DNA from: Larus michahellis
Lineage: Eukaryota; Chordata; Aves; Charadriiformes; Laridae
Direction of reading: 5' to 3'
Length of the DNA stretch: 64,000 nucleotides
Assembly: GCF_964199755.1 (NCBI RefSeq)
Contig: NC_133918.1
Span: 1,798,001-1,862,000 of the forward strand
Each line of letters starts with the position of its first letter. The first letter of the stretch is position 1. This document shows positions 11,601-23,724 of this stretch, one piece after another. The notes below the pieces were generated by a model. It was not told where the DNA came from, ran no database searches, and worked only from the letters and a program-made list of their open reading frames with translations. A program made the position numbers and the translations under genes.

Positions 11601-14600
11601 AAATCAAACCATAAGGGGACCTGGCCACTGGTGCTTAAATAAAAAGGTTATAAATGATCTTTTTAACGGAAGTTAGGCTGGAGTTTCAGATGAAAAGTTG
11701 GGCGGGGGAATTATTTTTGGCGGAAGGCACAGAAAGCCTGTTATCGTCAGTGACAGGGACAGAAAGGAGGAAAGCACTGGTTCGGAAGCAGCAGGCAGAG
11801 CAGAGAGCAGTTCAGCACGGGAGAGACATGCCAAGCGCTAGAACGCCTCCTGTTCTGCAAGTTATCGTCTAAGACGTGAAATCTAAGACATACTGGAAGC
11901 TGGGAAAGAAACGTTGTTGGATATAGTGTGTATTTGCTCTGCTCTTGCCTTCCTGGCCACCAGCTCCTTGCTGCTGCTGCAGACGGGTGCTGATGTAGGT
12001 GGACCCTTGGTCCGATCTGGGACATCTGTCATCTTCTTTGTCCTTGCGTTATGATAGAGCAGGTCGAGATAGCAGGACTCCACTTTTTGCAGCGGAGACA
12101 ACTGAAATCATGGTTATTGTCGTTTCTTCCTCCGGAAACTTGCCTCAAGCTTTTATTGCTTTTCTCTCTAAAAGGGAGCCATTTCACCACCAGAATCTTG
12201 GACCCGTTGTGCCAAGTCAGCCTCACGGGCGTCCAAACTCAATGGCAGCAGGACCAAATTTCAAAACTCAGCATCTTCGGTGCTGGTGTGGAGCCAGGGC
12301 AGGAATAGAGGACAGCAATGCAGATTTGTCCCTGTGTGTGTCTATAACAGGTCCCATTTTAAAAACTGTGGCTGTAACAAATGAAATGTTTGGTTTCGAA
12401 AGAAAGCAGAAACCTTAGGCTGTAACGCAAGTGTTGTGGAATGAGTTTCTGGAAAGTTAACCAGGATCGCCTTTTCCGGGCAACCTGGCGGTGGTAAAGA
12501 AAGGAAAGGAGAGCAATTTCAGCAGAGTCAAAGGCTGGGTGCGTGGTCAGATGTGCGTAGGCAAAAGCCATAGTCCACGACTGGTGCCTGTGTGTGGCTT
12601 CTGAAGGAATCTTTGTTGATCCCCTCCCAGCGTGTCGAGTATTCTCCCTCCTGAAGCCTCGCACTCATGACTTCCTTGTTTTGTTTCAACTAGGTGGTGG
12701 GTCACCTTAAATTACTACGCCGTTGTTTCTACATTAATTTTATCTCAATAAAGCTTTAAGCAGGTCTTTCTTAGGCTGCTAAGAAGTTCTTGGGAAATTT
12801 TAAGGAGTACAGTTGGTGCCTTCTTTCTCTTGTAGGAACCAGTGTTTGCAACAGAGAGAGGCCATTTCCTCCACACTGGAAGAGTCAAACCAGGTCTTGA
12901 GCAGGAGTAGAGGAGAAGGATTACCCTCAGACCGTGCTGGGGGTGGCTATAGGCAGATGGAGAAAGACAGTCCTAAAACATTCCCAGAGCTCATGAGAAG
13001 TCAGCTGCTGTGACTGCACGTGAGCATCTCATCACAGCGTGAGAGACAGACCCTGCCTGGGAGAAACAGCGAGAGCATGAGAATGGAGGGGCAGAGGCTA
13101 TGGCTCTAGATTAATTAATTAATATAGCTAAAAACCTGTGGGTTTTTTTTTCTTGGGTTCCTCAGTTCCAGTTGGATTAATTTTTGAGCTTACCTGTGGT
13201 GTCCTGTTCCTTGCCTTTCCTTCTCTCAGCATGGAGGGCCATCTCTCCATAAGCCCAAATCGCGCGTAACACCCGCGGTCAGAGAACATTAAAACACAAC
13301 TCACATTAACGGGAAAAGGACAAGCCGAGAGATGATGAAAACCACAGCGAAAACAATAAAGACTGCTTCGCAGACCCGCTTCCATTTCATGTAATGAAGC
13401 ATCTTGGCAAGCTGTAGAGAGACAAATTGCCGTATGTCCCGTGTGCCTGTGCTCTCCTTCTCGGGGGCTGATGGATTCCCCACGGCCTGCAAGGGTTACC
13501 CAGCCTGTGGGGATGTGTCCCAGGCCCTGTGCACTCGCTTTTCCCCAAGGGCAGTAAACCTGATAGTTCCTAAATGCCCTGGCACTATAGTACGCGTGTG
13601 GCCACTTGTGTGGGCCCCTGCACCCGCACGCGTCGTGTGTGGCAAGGCACATGGGCCGCGGTACTACCCACAGACGCGAGCACAGATCCGCATTTCCCAC
13701 TGAGGGTAACTCACCTCTAAAATGTAATCAGAGGCATCATGGACCAGCATGACTATCGTCCCAAACCGTACGAGATTGGCACAGTAGGAGACAAAGATCA
13801 GAGTGATGGTGGCGACGTGGTGGATGATCTGTTCCTTAAAGTCCTGGCATGAGAAGAGACATTGCGTGTCACTCGTACCTTGACCTGGCAGCACGGGTTC
13901 CTGGGTGCTGCTGCCTCACTAGGGCATGTCAAACACCTCCACGAACCACCAGTGCTCCCCACTGTGCTACAGCTCGCTCAGGTCCTGCACAATCCCAAGG
14001 AGAACGAACATCTTTATGCTTTGTTTATGGAAACCCAGATAAATACCAGTGAGGTACACGTAGATGCAAACATGCTAGAGGACAGATTTTTATAAATTTT
14101 CCATGAATCAAGCTGCCCTTAAAAAATTCCTTTCTTAACACTCCATATTTTCCTCCCAGCCCCCTCCACTGTGTATTGAAGAGCTTTTTGTAATGACAGC
14201 AGGTTGCCCTTGGCCTGGGGCAGGTCCTATCCACTAGCCATAATGGAGGCAGCTCTTCAGCCTCCCTGCGCTGCCCATGGAGAGGGACCAACGGAGTTGG
14301 GGTGGAGATACTGCAGGTGGGGAATACGCCTTCTCACATGCCTCATGTAAATCGAGGACCTTGCTGGGTGGGTCATGCCCACACGGACAAATGTGTACGT
14401 GCACAAAGGCAATGCTTTGGGATATGAGATGGCTCCTGGGTGCCCTGTGGAGAGATTGGGAAGGGCAGCTCTGGCTCAGGCCCCGGGAGGATCACTGCCA
14501 GGCAGTGGGTTCCCGCTTCTTCTGGGGAGCACTGCAGGTGCCCAATAACTGACGTGTCTACAAAGACTACTGCAGTGCTGGGAATTTTAGTACAGAATTT

Positions 14601-17600
14601 CTGCTGGTCCTCTGGACCCAGGACATGCTTTGCAAGAGTTGGGCAGAGTCCATCTCTGGGGAAAAGCAGGTAGTCTCTGAAGAGAGATGTGATCATCAAA
14701 TTAAGGAGTCAAATGAAGCTAAGGCTGAAGCTCAGCTTGTGCAGTTCAGCTGCACAGCGCTGTGCCATCTCCACCGCAAACCAAGGCAAGGGCAGCAGTG
14801 GCTGCTGGGTCCGTGGGTCCCAGGAGCTCACCTCATCCCACGCTGCAAAAGCCACACGCAGTACCCTCATCACAACAGCCCGGCTCCCTTGAATCGGGAG
14901 GACGCAACCCTGAGCAGGGCTGTACCTGCGACCAGAGCTGGGAAGGGCCATGATGCCGTGTCCACCCAGTGACTGTCCCTTGGCCAGGCGTGGGGACCCC
15001 ACGTCACCCCCAGCGCTTCCCTGGCCCAGCAGGCAGGAGGGCCGTGCAGCGCACGAGTGGGACTCAGCACGGGGTGCGATGGTGGGATACGGGCGCTGCA
15101 GGGAGCTCGCGTGTTCAGGGCTCTTTGCAGCAGCGTGCTTGTCTTGTCCTTTGCACCCCCGGGGAGCTGGCAGCGGCAGGGAAGAGCCTCATGGCAGGGG
15201 CCGACCAAGCCGACGGGGTGCAGTTGTGCTGCTGTCACTCACCTTCCTCTTCACGTCGAAGGGCAGGGTGACCACCAGTGAGCAGTAGAAAGAGAGCTCC
15301 AGCAGGTAGAACCAGCCCAGTGCGGGCGGGAGAGGCTGCGAGACAAGCAACAGGCAGTGTGACACCCCTGCCCAGCTCTGGGGGGTGGGAGAGGGGAAGC
15401 CCCTTCATTCAACCTGCGTTTGGGACAACAGGGCTTGGTCACATCTAAATTTTCCTGTTCCCCGTGACCGAACCATTTGCTGATGCACTGTCAAGCCTGG
15501 TCCGGAGCCAGGACCAGCCCTGGCCAGTCTGCAGAGGGACTGAGAGGAGCCGGGGGCCTCCACTCTGCAGGGGTGGGACATCCCTTATCTCCATCCATGC
15601 TTCGAGAGGCCGAGGGATGTCCTGACCACCTGATCCCTTTTGTGGGCACATACACGGAGCTGCTTCCAGCCAGGCTTGGGTTACAGAGAAACTCGTTGAG
15701 AAGAGGTGCCTGCTCAGGGCAGAGACTGTCCGTCTGCTATCATATGGAGTACCTACAGGGAGCTGGCCAAGAAGACAGAACCACGCTGTTCGTGGTTGCA
15801 CATGTGCACGATGCGAGAATGAGAGACAGCAGGCATCAGTTGAAACAAGAGAGGTGGGCGTAAGGAGAAACGTTTTCATCATGAGGGCAGTCAAACAGTG
15901 GAATAGATTGCCCAGAGATGTTGTGTTGTCTCCATCCTTGAAGGTTTTGAAAACTATGTGGGAGAAAGCCCTGGGTAACCTGCTCCAATCTTGCAGGTGG
16001 GTGCTGTGAGCAGGAGGTTGGGCGAGAGACCTCCTGGTCCCCCTTTCCAACACGAATTACTCTGCGATTCCCTGTACTTGCTGCTCACCTGTTGTGGAAA
16101 TCTCAGCCAGCACACGGTGTGGTCCCAGAACCAGGGCTTCTGTGCAGAGAGAAGGCAGCAGTGAGAACCCAGAGCCTTTCAAATGACACGTAATGACCAT
16201 GCAAAGAAGTACTTCAAGAAGTCAGTGTGCCCATGCTAGGTCCAATCTGCCTTTGAGCTTTGGAAAGAATGGTTGACAAAATGCACTTGTCATTAGTGGA
16301 TGCACAGGATGTCACGTGGAGGGTCTCGATACGCAGAGGGCAGCAGCCCCCACGCCAGGACACAGTCTGCCCTTGCCCGAGATGCAAGGGCTGCGTGTGG
16401 GTGTCAGTGGGGAATCGCTTACACAATGATCTAAGACAAGGAGAAAACCATGGTAACATCACTGAGACCCAGCCACGTTCACCCAGGGAAAGGGAGACTT
16501 CTGCTGGGTCAGGATTGGGGATGGTTCTGCTCTATGCCCCTGGATTTGTCCTTCTTTGGCTTTGGAACCCATAGTCATGGTCACACATGATCTTTGGACG
16601 GGCTTTTTGAAAAGGCCCAGGACCATCGGCCTCATTTGCCATGAACAAGGAACCCCTGAAATGTGTCACTCCACAGCAGCACCCTGCTCATGTACTTACA
16701 TCATACAGGAGAGCCAGCCCAGAGAAGAATGAGGTTAAATAGAATGTAAATCTCCAGCTAAAACAGAAAAAAACAAGGAATTAAAACTTCCTCCAGAGTT
16801 GGAATAGCTCCTCAGGCTGTGCCCAGGACACTGCAAAGCCCACAGGGGAACCGAGGCTTGTTTGGAAAGGGATTTCATAGAATCATAGAGTTGTTAGGGT
16901 TGGAAGGGACCTTAAAGATCATCTAGTTCCAACCCCCCTGCCATGGGCAGGGACACCTCCCACTAGATCAGGTTGCTCAGAGCCCCGTCCAGCCTGGCCT
17001 TAAAAACTTCCAGGGATGGGGCCTCCACCACCTCTCTGGGCAACCTGTGCCAGTGTCTCACCACCCTCATGGTGAAGAACTTCTCCCTAACGTCCAGGCT
17101 GAATCGACCCATCTCTAGTTTTAATCCATCCCCTCTAGTCCTACCATTACCCGACATCCTAAAAAGTCCCTCCCCAGCTTTCTCGTAGGCCCCCTTAAGA
17201 TACTGGTAGGCCACTATAAGGTGTCCTCGGAGCCTTCTTTTCTCCAGACTGAACAACCCCAACTCTCTCACTCTGTCCCCATAGGAGAGGTGCTCCAGCC
17301 CTCGGATGATCCTTGTGGCCCTTCTCTGGACACGTTCCAGCATGTCCGTAGCTCTCTTGTAGTAGGGGCTCCAGAATTGGACGCAGTACTCCAGGTGGGG
17401 CCTCACGAGAGTGGAGTAGAGGGGGAGAATCACCTCCCTCGCCCTGCTGGCCACACTTCTCCTGATGCAGCCCAGGATACGATTGGCTTTCTGGGCTGCA
17501 AGTGCACACTGACGGCTCATGTGGAGCCTCTCATCTACCAGCCCCCCCAAGTCCTTTTCTTCAGGGCTGCTCTCGAGCCAGTCACTGCCCAGCCTGTGTC

Positions 17601-20600
17601 GGTGCTTGGGATTGCCCCGACCCAGATGGAGGACCTTGCAGAACCTCAGCTCTGTTGGCACGTGCTGTTAAGAATATCCACAGCCCTCCCGGGCTCTGCT
17701 TTGGTCCGCGCAGCGCCCAAATTCCTGGCATACTCCATCAGCGTTAACCGGAATGCAGCATGGCTACCAAGATGCCTCTGCCTGTCTCCTTTGGCTGTGG
17801 GGGTGGTTGTCGATTACCTGCAAACGCTCAGGTACCACCACCTGCGGAAGGCACCTAATGTTTGCTCGTGGTGGTACGGGAATACCGGGGGTTTAATTAG
17901 TTTCCTCCGAAATGCTGCAGAGTGTGTTCCCCTGAACAAGGTTTCAGGAGAAGAATATTTTTTAAAAAGCATAACAACAGGATTCAAGCACTGAATTTTT
18001 TTCAGAGGGCGAGGGAGAGGGAGAGGAGATCTCGTGCCTGATGGGGGTCTTTGTGTGCGTACAGCCCTAACGCTCCAGCCCAGAACCAGAGATAACCTGA
18101 TTTTCTGAGAGAGACACTTGGTGACTCTCCTCTGCGCTCTGACTCCGTCTGTAACTGAGATATGCAGGAAGATTTCACAGGAGAGAGCAAACAGCTCGAG
18201 GAAAAGGAATGCTGCGAAGATTTCAGCGCTTTCTGGTGTTTTTCATTTTTTTGCCTCCCTCCGTTCATGGCTTGCACTGCCTGCTAACCGCACTTCACGG
18301 ATCTGTTCTCTGCCCAACGCTCCACACTAAGAGTATTTTAAAATATTAATTTTGTATCGAGATCACCTTGAAAAGAAGTTTGATGCAAGCAGCATCCCTG
18401 CTCAAAATCCCACCAGCATCTGAGATTTAAACCTGACCTGCACCGAGGACTCCTTTGAGGCGACTTTAACTTTTTAAAATTGAACGTGGAAAGGAAGGCA
18501 GGAGGAAGCTGGCAGCTCTGCCCGGAGGCTCTGTCGCCGGCGCGTGCAGTGGTGGGACCCAGCCTTGTGGCACAAAGTCTCCTTTCGCAGCCGCAGCCGG
18601 CAGCGGGGTCATCTGGGACCGTGTTCGGGGCTAAGGACAGGGCAGGGGATGGCGATGGTCTGCAGACCTCGGAGGTCTCCATCACCAAAAGCCTCTGCTG
18701 GCCCACCTACCTGGCCTCACAGAACTTCTTCATCAGCCTGGGCCGATCCTGGGCCCGCCGGTGCCGGAACCAGGTCTCCACGTTTTTGACCGGCAGGTCG
18801 CTTTGCTTGGCCAGTGAAATAAGGTCCCCCTACAAAACAGGTGAGGGAAGCAGGACTTAGCCATCGTAAGGCGTCCGTCCCCGCGTGGGTGGAAGAGCCG
18901 TGTTCCCGCAGGCTGTCTCTGGTCCACATTTCCCTGAAGAACACCTTTCTTTGGGGAAAAAAAAAAAAAATCATATCAGCCGTATTTGCATTTGTGAACT
19001 CCCAAATAATTTCGGCCACTTTAAAACTCCAATTCAGCCATATCTAAGTGCAGGTTCAGGAGTAAGCACAGGCTCTCCCTGGTGAAATTTTGCCAGCCCA
19101 ACACAACGGGATTCAATGTCTTTGCTATAGAAGTTAAAAGCATTTTTTCTTTCCAACTCTGATGCAATTTTGACTGGTAATTATCAGCTACAGATAGCAA
19201 ACTTGAAGACAAAAGAAGTTTTAGCTTGTGATGATAAAGAAACAAGCACATAATTCCTTCAGTAACGTCAGAAAAAGCATCCGGCTGTTCGAGTGACTGC
19301 ACGTTCACGGGCTAAAAAGCATCATTTCCGACACGCTTTATTTTGTGCACGAATTCCAAATAAAACTACCTAGCCTTAAGATTTATAAACTGTGACTAAA
19401 ATGCATGTAAACATGAGCTCGTGAGCATTTTTTAATTCGTCTGACAAAGCTACGTACAAATTTAAGTCAAGAATTCTTTTTAAAATTCATGCATCGGTGT
19501 GAGTCGTGCTCTGGGCCCGAAGAGTGAAGGGGGTTCAGTCCAGTTGGTGGCGGGTGGCGAGCGGTGTTCCCCAGGGCTCGCCGCTGCGACGGCTTCTGTT
19601 TGGTGTCTTTATCAATGACCTGGAGGAGGGGATCGAGCGCACCCTCAGTCAGTTCACAGACACCACCAAGTTGGGCGGGAACGTCCATCTGCTGGAGGTC
19701 AGGAGGCGCTACAGAGGGATCGGGACAGGCTGGATTGAGGGGCCGAGGCCAGTGGTGTGAGGCTCAACAAGGCCAAATGCTGGGTCCTGCACTTGGGTCA
19801 CACCAACCCCATGGATGCTCCAGGCCTTACCTGCGCCCCCAAAGGGCGACGGCTGCCTCCTTACAGAGCCAGCAGCTGCTGTATTTGATGGGCAGCAGGT
19901 CAGGGGGTGCTGGGATTGCGGCTCTTGAACATGTGGGAAGATGCCGAAATACTTGCTTATGTCATCTTCTTCCCTGGGAGGGTGGTTAGCAGTAACTGCC
20001 CTGCCTGTGGCGCTGGTTTGGTTGGCCTGGGGTATTTGGGCAGGGAGAAGGTGTTGCCTGGGCTCTCAGGACACTGGGGACGCTGGGGACACTCACCTCC
20101 CTCGGGGTTCTGCCCAGCTGAACGTAGAAGCCTTCCAGCGTGGCATTGGGCTGAACTTTGGGCCTCAGCCTGTCGCTCACACCCAGGCTCCTGCCCAAGG
20201 GCAGAGCTACGGTTCTGCAAGAGGAAAGAGTTCAGCCAGGAGAGGACGCACGTGCCTGCGCCGTGAGCCAGGGGCAGCCGACGGCAAGATGCCGGCAGTG
20301 CCGTATCCCGTGTATGGATGCACTGCACCAGGGGTCCAGCATCGCCCTGGGGGCTCGCGCACCCAGCCCAGGGGGCCCAGCACTGCCCCAGCCACACACG
20401 CACAGCCCAAGGGACCCAGCTCTGCTCCAGGAGCACACACGAAGCCCAGTGCCTCTGTCGGGTCAATGCTCTCCCTCGAGAGATACGCTGGCACCAAAGC
20501 AAAGGTGGGGAACGCTGGATGCATGGGGACAGTGCACTGGATGCAGTGGAGACAGTGGAGACAACAATAACAACTCCAAAGTAAGCAATAATTAATTCCT

Positions 20601-22114
20601 TTGCTGAGGCCCCAAGACGCCTTGCCTTTCTCTGTGTTGGAGCACATGCTGGTCCCCTTTACAACGGCCCAAGTAGCCCAGACCATGCCACGAAACAAGT
20701 CTGCAAGTGTCTGAGTGTCCCCTGTGCCCTGTGCCCAGGGTACCCAACCACTGGCTAAAGCAGGAGCCAAGGACAGAGCACATGGGGACACGCTGGCTCC
20801 TGCAGGAAACACCAGCTTTGCAGAAAATCCCAGCAAGGCTCCAGTGGGAGGCACCGGTTTCTAAAACCTCGTAGTTTCTAGAAAGCCAGGCGAGTGCAGC
20901 ATCTTTGAGGGAAGACCTGATGATGCTGGAATTAATCATGGCTCTTCGTACAGCCCCAGTCTGCCACAGCTTCTGACAGCGCTGTGCACAGCGGGGAGGT
21001 GCCAGGTCTGCGGCGAGATGGGCCAGTGCTTCCCCGGCTCCTGCAGGCCACGGGGGAAAGCCCACGTCCTAGCTCTAGCTGAGGGCAGCTTTGGGGAGCA
21101 CCCCCTGCCCGACGGCCTGCTCTGCCTGGAGGGGAAGCACCTCGGCGGGGAAGCACCTCGGCAGGTCTGCCCCGGCTGGCACGCTGCCCCGCGTTCACTG
21201 ATCCGCTCCCCCGTCCCCCATGTGTGAGGTCGGTCTGCGCCTCCCTGCGTCTCTGTGCTCCTGGAAAAGGGGCCCAAAGCCCATCCTGAGTCCATCTCCT
21301 GCGCTGAGCCACGTGGACCTGCCTTGTTTCCACGCGCGAGTCCTGGGGGAGATGGCGGCCGGTCCTCAGGCTCCCTGGGGAGTACCGTTTCCCCCGGGTA
21401 GGGCACTGGAGTACATCATCTCTGACTGAGCTGGGGATCTCCGGTGCCGGGAAGGGAGAGCAGGGCAGAGCTGTGCAAGGAGTGGCATGAGCAAAGCGGT
21501 CCCACAACGAGCTCCAACAGCCATGGTCATCTCCTCCTCCTGCCTCTGTGCTGAGAGCGGGGGCTCACGTAACACCTTTGGGAGCATCCTGCAGGCTCAG
21601 GCTGAAGCCTGGCTCAGCGGGGGGTTCCCGACACTGAGGTACCCAGCAAATCCCTCATCTGTGTTGCAAGCTCCCACTTGGAATCTCTCCAGAAGGACCC
21701 TCCACCCACCGCTGTGGTGTGACTGACGGACAGACACGTCCTTTCGCACCCGTTGGTACGGGTTATGTTACAGGTACAGGAGAGAGGGAGGGCAGGACAA
21801 AGAGCTGCCGCACAAATACCATATGCCGCAAAAAGCAGAGATTCCAGTATTGTTGGGGATAATCCCCTGTTCAGGAAGCAGGGAAGGATTAGTCTGGAGC
21901 AACCCTGCGACACTGGTGGCAACCAGCACAGGAGAAACCAGAACTGTTGCACTCACCTTTCAAAGATGTATCGGACAACGATCAAGAGCAGGGCACCAGG
22001 GATGCAGAGCAAGAGGTCCTGAGGCTGCGGGTAGGGTGCGCCCTTCATGTCTTCCCAGGTAGCTCCAGGTGGCAGCCAGTATTCGTGGTGCCAGAACCCC
22101 TCTGACAGCCCCAT
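8579..22114 (-). CDS. Ceramide synthase, CERS4-like tandem copy A (ten coding exons)
   Basis: Exons in coding order: 22114-21957, 20214-20097, 18829-18711, 16757-16700, 16139-16089, 15335-15243, 13843-13715, 13411-13305, 9946-9802, 8656-8579; all have GT-AG borders and the frame stays open for 351 residues. The product should be an ER multi-pass enzyme joining fatty acyl-CoA to sphingoid bases. Evidence includes the Hox-like segment ending [20 protein letters not shown] before the catalytic exon, and a full Lag1 motif: HH at 207-208, SYCAN, then HDASD with H234, D235 and D238. It keeps a PNATLE sequon. It differs from copy B by a 5-codon gap in exon 1, a 4-codon gap plus heavy change at the start of exon 9, and a tail of only 25 residues that still holds [10 protein letters not shown]. 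Met at 22114 aligns with the start of copy B and sits just after a possible acceptor. It is closest to CERS4. A pseudogene seems unlikely because every splice site and codon is intact. Confidence 0.88.
9091..9215 (-). mobile_element. CR1 LINE fragment (3' end), intron 9 of ceramide synthase A
   Basis: The plus strand reads as the reverse complement of a CR1 3' end: acagaatgataagggttggc, 'gggacctctggagatcatc', then the conserved 'caggtggcacaggaacg' block. About 125 bases and 5' truncated. Confidence 0.85.
9802..9946 (-). CDS. Ceramide synthase A, exon 9 (altered acyl-selectivity loop)
   Basis: This exon encodes the last loop and the final membrane span. It reads [18 protein letters not shown], then [18 protein letters not shown]. 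Copy B in the same place has [18 protein letters not shown] followed by GYYFMN. The exon is 145 bases against 157, so the loss of 12 bases keeps the frame. The acceptor is tttcccacag|CACA, where copy B has tctttgcag|AGTG, so the splice site itself has been rebuilt. The donor is GCG|GTACGA. Confidence 0.85.
10530..10975 (+). mobile_element. CR1 LINE 3' fragment, intron 8 of ceramide synthase A
   Basis: Sense CR1: 'ctgagagagctgggggggtt', 'agcctggagaagagaaggct', 'aagaagttctttacactgag', then the terminal 'ggttggactaggtggccttt' and 'attctatgattca'. Its last 290 bases are almost the same as the element at 31690. Confidence 0.92.
13305..13411 (-). CDS. Ceramide synthase A, exon 8
   Basis: Acceptor CTACAG precedes [18 protein letters not shown], and the exon runs on through the hydrophobic [11 protein letters not shown] with donor AAT|GTGAGT in phase 2. 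At 107 bases it has exactly the length and phase of exon 8 in copy B. Confidence 0.88.
13715..13843 (-). CDS. Ceramide synthase A, exon 7 (Lag1 catalytic motif)
   Basis: 129 bases, phase 0 at both ends. It begins [15 protein letters not shown], continues [14 protein letters not shown] and ends [12 protein letters not shown]. The two adjacent His and the two Asp of the Lag1 motif, needed for ceramide synthase activity across the family, are all present. Copy B has FSYC where this copy has VSYC. Confidence 0.92.
15243..15335 (-). CDS. Ceramide synthase A, exon 6
   Basis: 93 bases, phase 0. It encodes [18 protein letters not shown] and ends FDVKRK, the segment just before the catalytic exon in all CERS proteins. 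Acceptor CTCGCAG, donor AAG|GTGAGT. Confidence 0.9.
15840..16072 (+). mobile_element. CR1 LINE 3' fragment, intron 5 of ceramide synthase A
   Basis: Sense CR1 with 'ggagaaacgttttcatcatg', 'gtcaaacagtggaatagatt' and 'gcccagagatgttgtgttgt', ending 'ctgcgattccctg'. More diverged than its neighbours, so probably an older subfamily. Confidence 0.8.
16089..16139 (-). CDS. Ceramide synthase A, exon 5
   Basis: 51 bases, phase 0, encoding [17 protein letters not shown]. It matches [17 protein letters not shown] of copy B. Acceptor TGCACAG, donor CAG|GTGAGC. Confidence 0.88.
16700..16757 (-). CDS. Ceramide synthase A, exon 4
   Basis: 58 bases from phase 2 to phase 0, encoding the membrane stretch [19 protein letters not shown]. 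Donor GAT|GTAAGT. Same length as exon 4 of copy B. Confidence 0.88.
16874..17668 (-). mobile_element. CR1 LINE, 3' 0.8 kb, with 232-codon open frame
   Basis: Antisense on plus: 'catagaatcatagagttgtt' at the 3' end, then the CR1 3' region and the end of the reverse-transcriptase ORF. A minus-strand frame at 17661-16963 is open for 232 codons with typical CR1 text such as [20 protein letters not shown] and [18 protein letters not shown]. The long frame suggests a fairly young copy. It lies in intron 3 of ceramide synthase A. Confidence 0.95.
18711..18829 (-). CDS. Ceramide synthase A, exon 3 (Hox-like domain)
   Basis: 119 bases. It encodes [20 protein letters not shown], then [19 protein letters not shown]. 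This is the homeobox-like segment of CERS2-6 type ceramide synthases; it lies in the ER membrane protein and is not a DNA-binding factor. Copy B has RRRRNTDRP at the RHRRAQDRP position. Donor GCCAG|GTAGGT. Confidence 0.9.
19528..19835 (+). mobile_element. Degenerate CR1 LINE fragment (reverse-transcriptase region), intron 2 of ceramide synthase A
   Basis: Sense CR1 with recognisable SGVPQGSPL and [12 protein letters not shown], then [11 protein letters not shown] in place of the usual FADDTK. The catalytic Asp pair is therefore lost. Edges are approximate. Confidence 0.8.
20097..20214 (-). CDS. Ceramide synthase A, exon 2
   Basis: 118 bases, phase 2 to phase 0, encoding [18 protein letters not shown] and [14 protein letters not shown]. 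It has the family's PNATLE sequon, which copy B has lost (PNPVLE). Acceptor CTCTTGCAG, donor GAG|GTGAGT. Confidence 0.9.
21957..22114 (-). CDS. Ceramide synthase A, exon 1 (start codon)
   Basis: 158 coding bases, encoding [20 protein letters not shown] and on to the membrane span LIVVRYIFE. The pattern W-H-E-Y/F-W-L-P-P at the N-terminus is typical of CERS3/CERS4. A splice acceptor 34 bases upstream (GGTCCCCAG ending at 22149), or one directly before GATGG, suggests an untranslated exon further up. Donor AAAG|GTGAGT. Confidence 0.87.
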
Positions 22115-23336
22115 CCTGGTCAGATGATGGGCTCGGAGAGCAGAGGCTCTGGGGACCCAGGAAGCAGGGAGCAGCAAGGCATAAAGCTCACTCCTAAATC
22201 AGGATTCCCAGCTCAACAGCCTGTCAGTCACAGTCCCCACCTCTCACTCGATCCCATGAGCATGACTTCAGACTAGCTGAAATAGCATTACTTGTTCTGA
22301 CCTGCCCGTCTTGGCGGTGGGGTAAGATGTTCTGGTACGAGAACGTAATTTAGTGGGTGTCGAGAAAGTGGATAACTTCAATTACGCTCTGCTGCACAGG
22401 TGACTGAAGTTCCTACACGGTGACAATAACAGCAGGGGCTTCTCTCTCACTCCCTCTTTCTACCAGCCTTTTCCTTCCCGGGCTGCAAAGCCCTCGCCTA
22501 TTAATCAGCTCCGACGCCTGGCAGCGGGTGTGGATGGAGGTCTCAGGGGAGACTGGCCACAGCCATTGAGATCTTCTGGCACCCTTAGGGCCCCAGCAGT
22601 CTCAGTTTTGGTTCCTCCATCTGGCCCAGCAACACCCCACATCCTAGTCGCATTTTGAACCATCACGTACCGAGCACTAAGTTGATATACCGCTCCCCAA
22701 AACTATTTGGAAGAGCTGACACTCAGCCCAGCACTTCAGGACACTTCCTCACGTGCGCTACACCGCTCTCCTCCATATTCCACTTCCCTGGTGTTTTATG
22801 ACTCAGTCTCGCCACCGTAAACCCTCCTGCGATGCCTGCAGCCAGTCTGCACCACCACCACCGGGAGGAACTTTCATTATCAGCCAATTTTACCATCTGC
22901 CTTTCCCGCCCCCTTTTTTGGGCACCTGTTAACGATACCGAGCTGCAAAAAACCACCCCCCTGTTGGTGTCTCATGGCAGCCTCTGCGGTGAAACCTTTC
23001 CAAATGCCTCTGCAAAGCTGAGTAGGCAGCAGGTTCTCTCCTCTGCATGTCCTCACTGACTCTTTGGGACAACGCCAGCGGAGTAAGACATAATTTCCTC
23101 ATACACAACCCATGGAGACTCCTTCCTGTAATATTACGTTCGTGTGCGTTTCCTCTAATTCCATCATTTATTACACTTTCTACCGGTCTGACCAGTCTGG
23201 GTGCCAGACAACAGCTGGCTGGAGCCCCTCACGTTCTTAGAACCTTCTTAAATTTTTCTGATAGCAAGACGATTTGAAACAAAATATGCCGTTCCACAGC
23301 GGGTAGTTTAACTCCTTAGTTAAACAGTCCTTTAGC

Positions 23337-23724
23337 TGGGACTGTTGAGTTTGAGGAAGAGGAGGCTGAGGGGAGACCTCATCGCTCTCTACAACTACTT
23401 GAAAGGCCATTGTAGAGAGGTTGGTGCTGGTCTCTTCTCACAGGTCATTAGTGATAGAACAAGAGGGAATGGGTTCAAGCTGCAGCAGGGGAGGTTTAGG
23501 CTGGACATTAGGAAAAAATTCTTCCCAGAAAGAGTGGTCAGACACTGGAATAGGCTGCCCAGGGAGGTGGTGGAGTCACCATCCCTGAATGTGTTTAAGA
23601 CTCGTTTCAATGTGGTGTCGAGGGATATGGTGTAAAGGAGAACTTTGTAGAGTGGAGATGATGGTTGGACTCGATGATCCCCAGGGTCTTTTCCAACCTA
23701 AATGATTCTATGATTCTATGATCC
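23337..23724 (+). mobile_element. CR1 LINE 3' fragment with intact tail
   Basis: Sense: 'gaagaggaggctgaggggag', 'acctcatcgctctctacaac', 'aaaaaattcttcccagaaag' and 'ggttggactcgatgatcccc', ending in the tail attctatgattctatgatc. A 96-codon frame across the element remains open. Confidence 0.93.

Noticed and set aside
12999-13700. Open frames of 99-190 codons around exons 7 and 8 of copy A
   Set aside because: Out-of-frame readings or intron read-through; only the short exon 8 part at 13305-13411 matches the family.
17221-17994. Plus-strand frame of 257 codons
   Set aside because: It is mostly the antisense of a CR1 element that is coding on the other strand.
18711-18829. Homeobox transcription factor
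   Set aside because: The Hox-like text is part of a ceramide synthase; it is incomplete as a homeodomain and is followed by membrane spans and the Lag1 motif.
19957-20854. Several overlapping minus-strand frames of 180-215 codons
   Set aside because: They are chance frames in GC-rich sequence around exon 2 of copy A; the true frame there is fixed by its match to copy B and by splice sites.
22112-22177. Start of copy A at an upstream in-frame Met (22177)
   Set aside because: A splice acceptor lies between it and the Met at 22114, and the latter aligns with the start of copy B and other CERS proteins.
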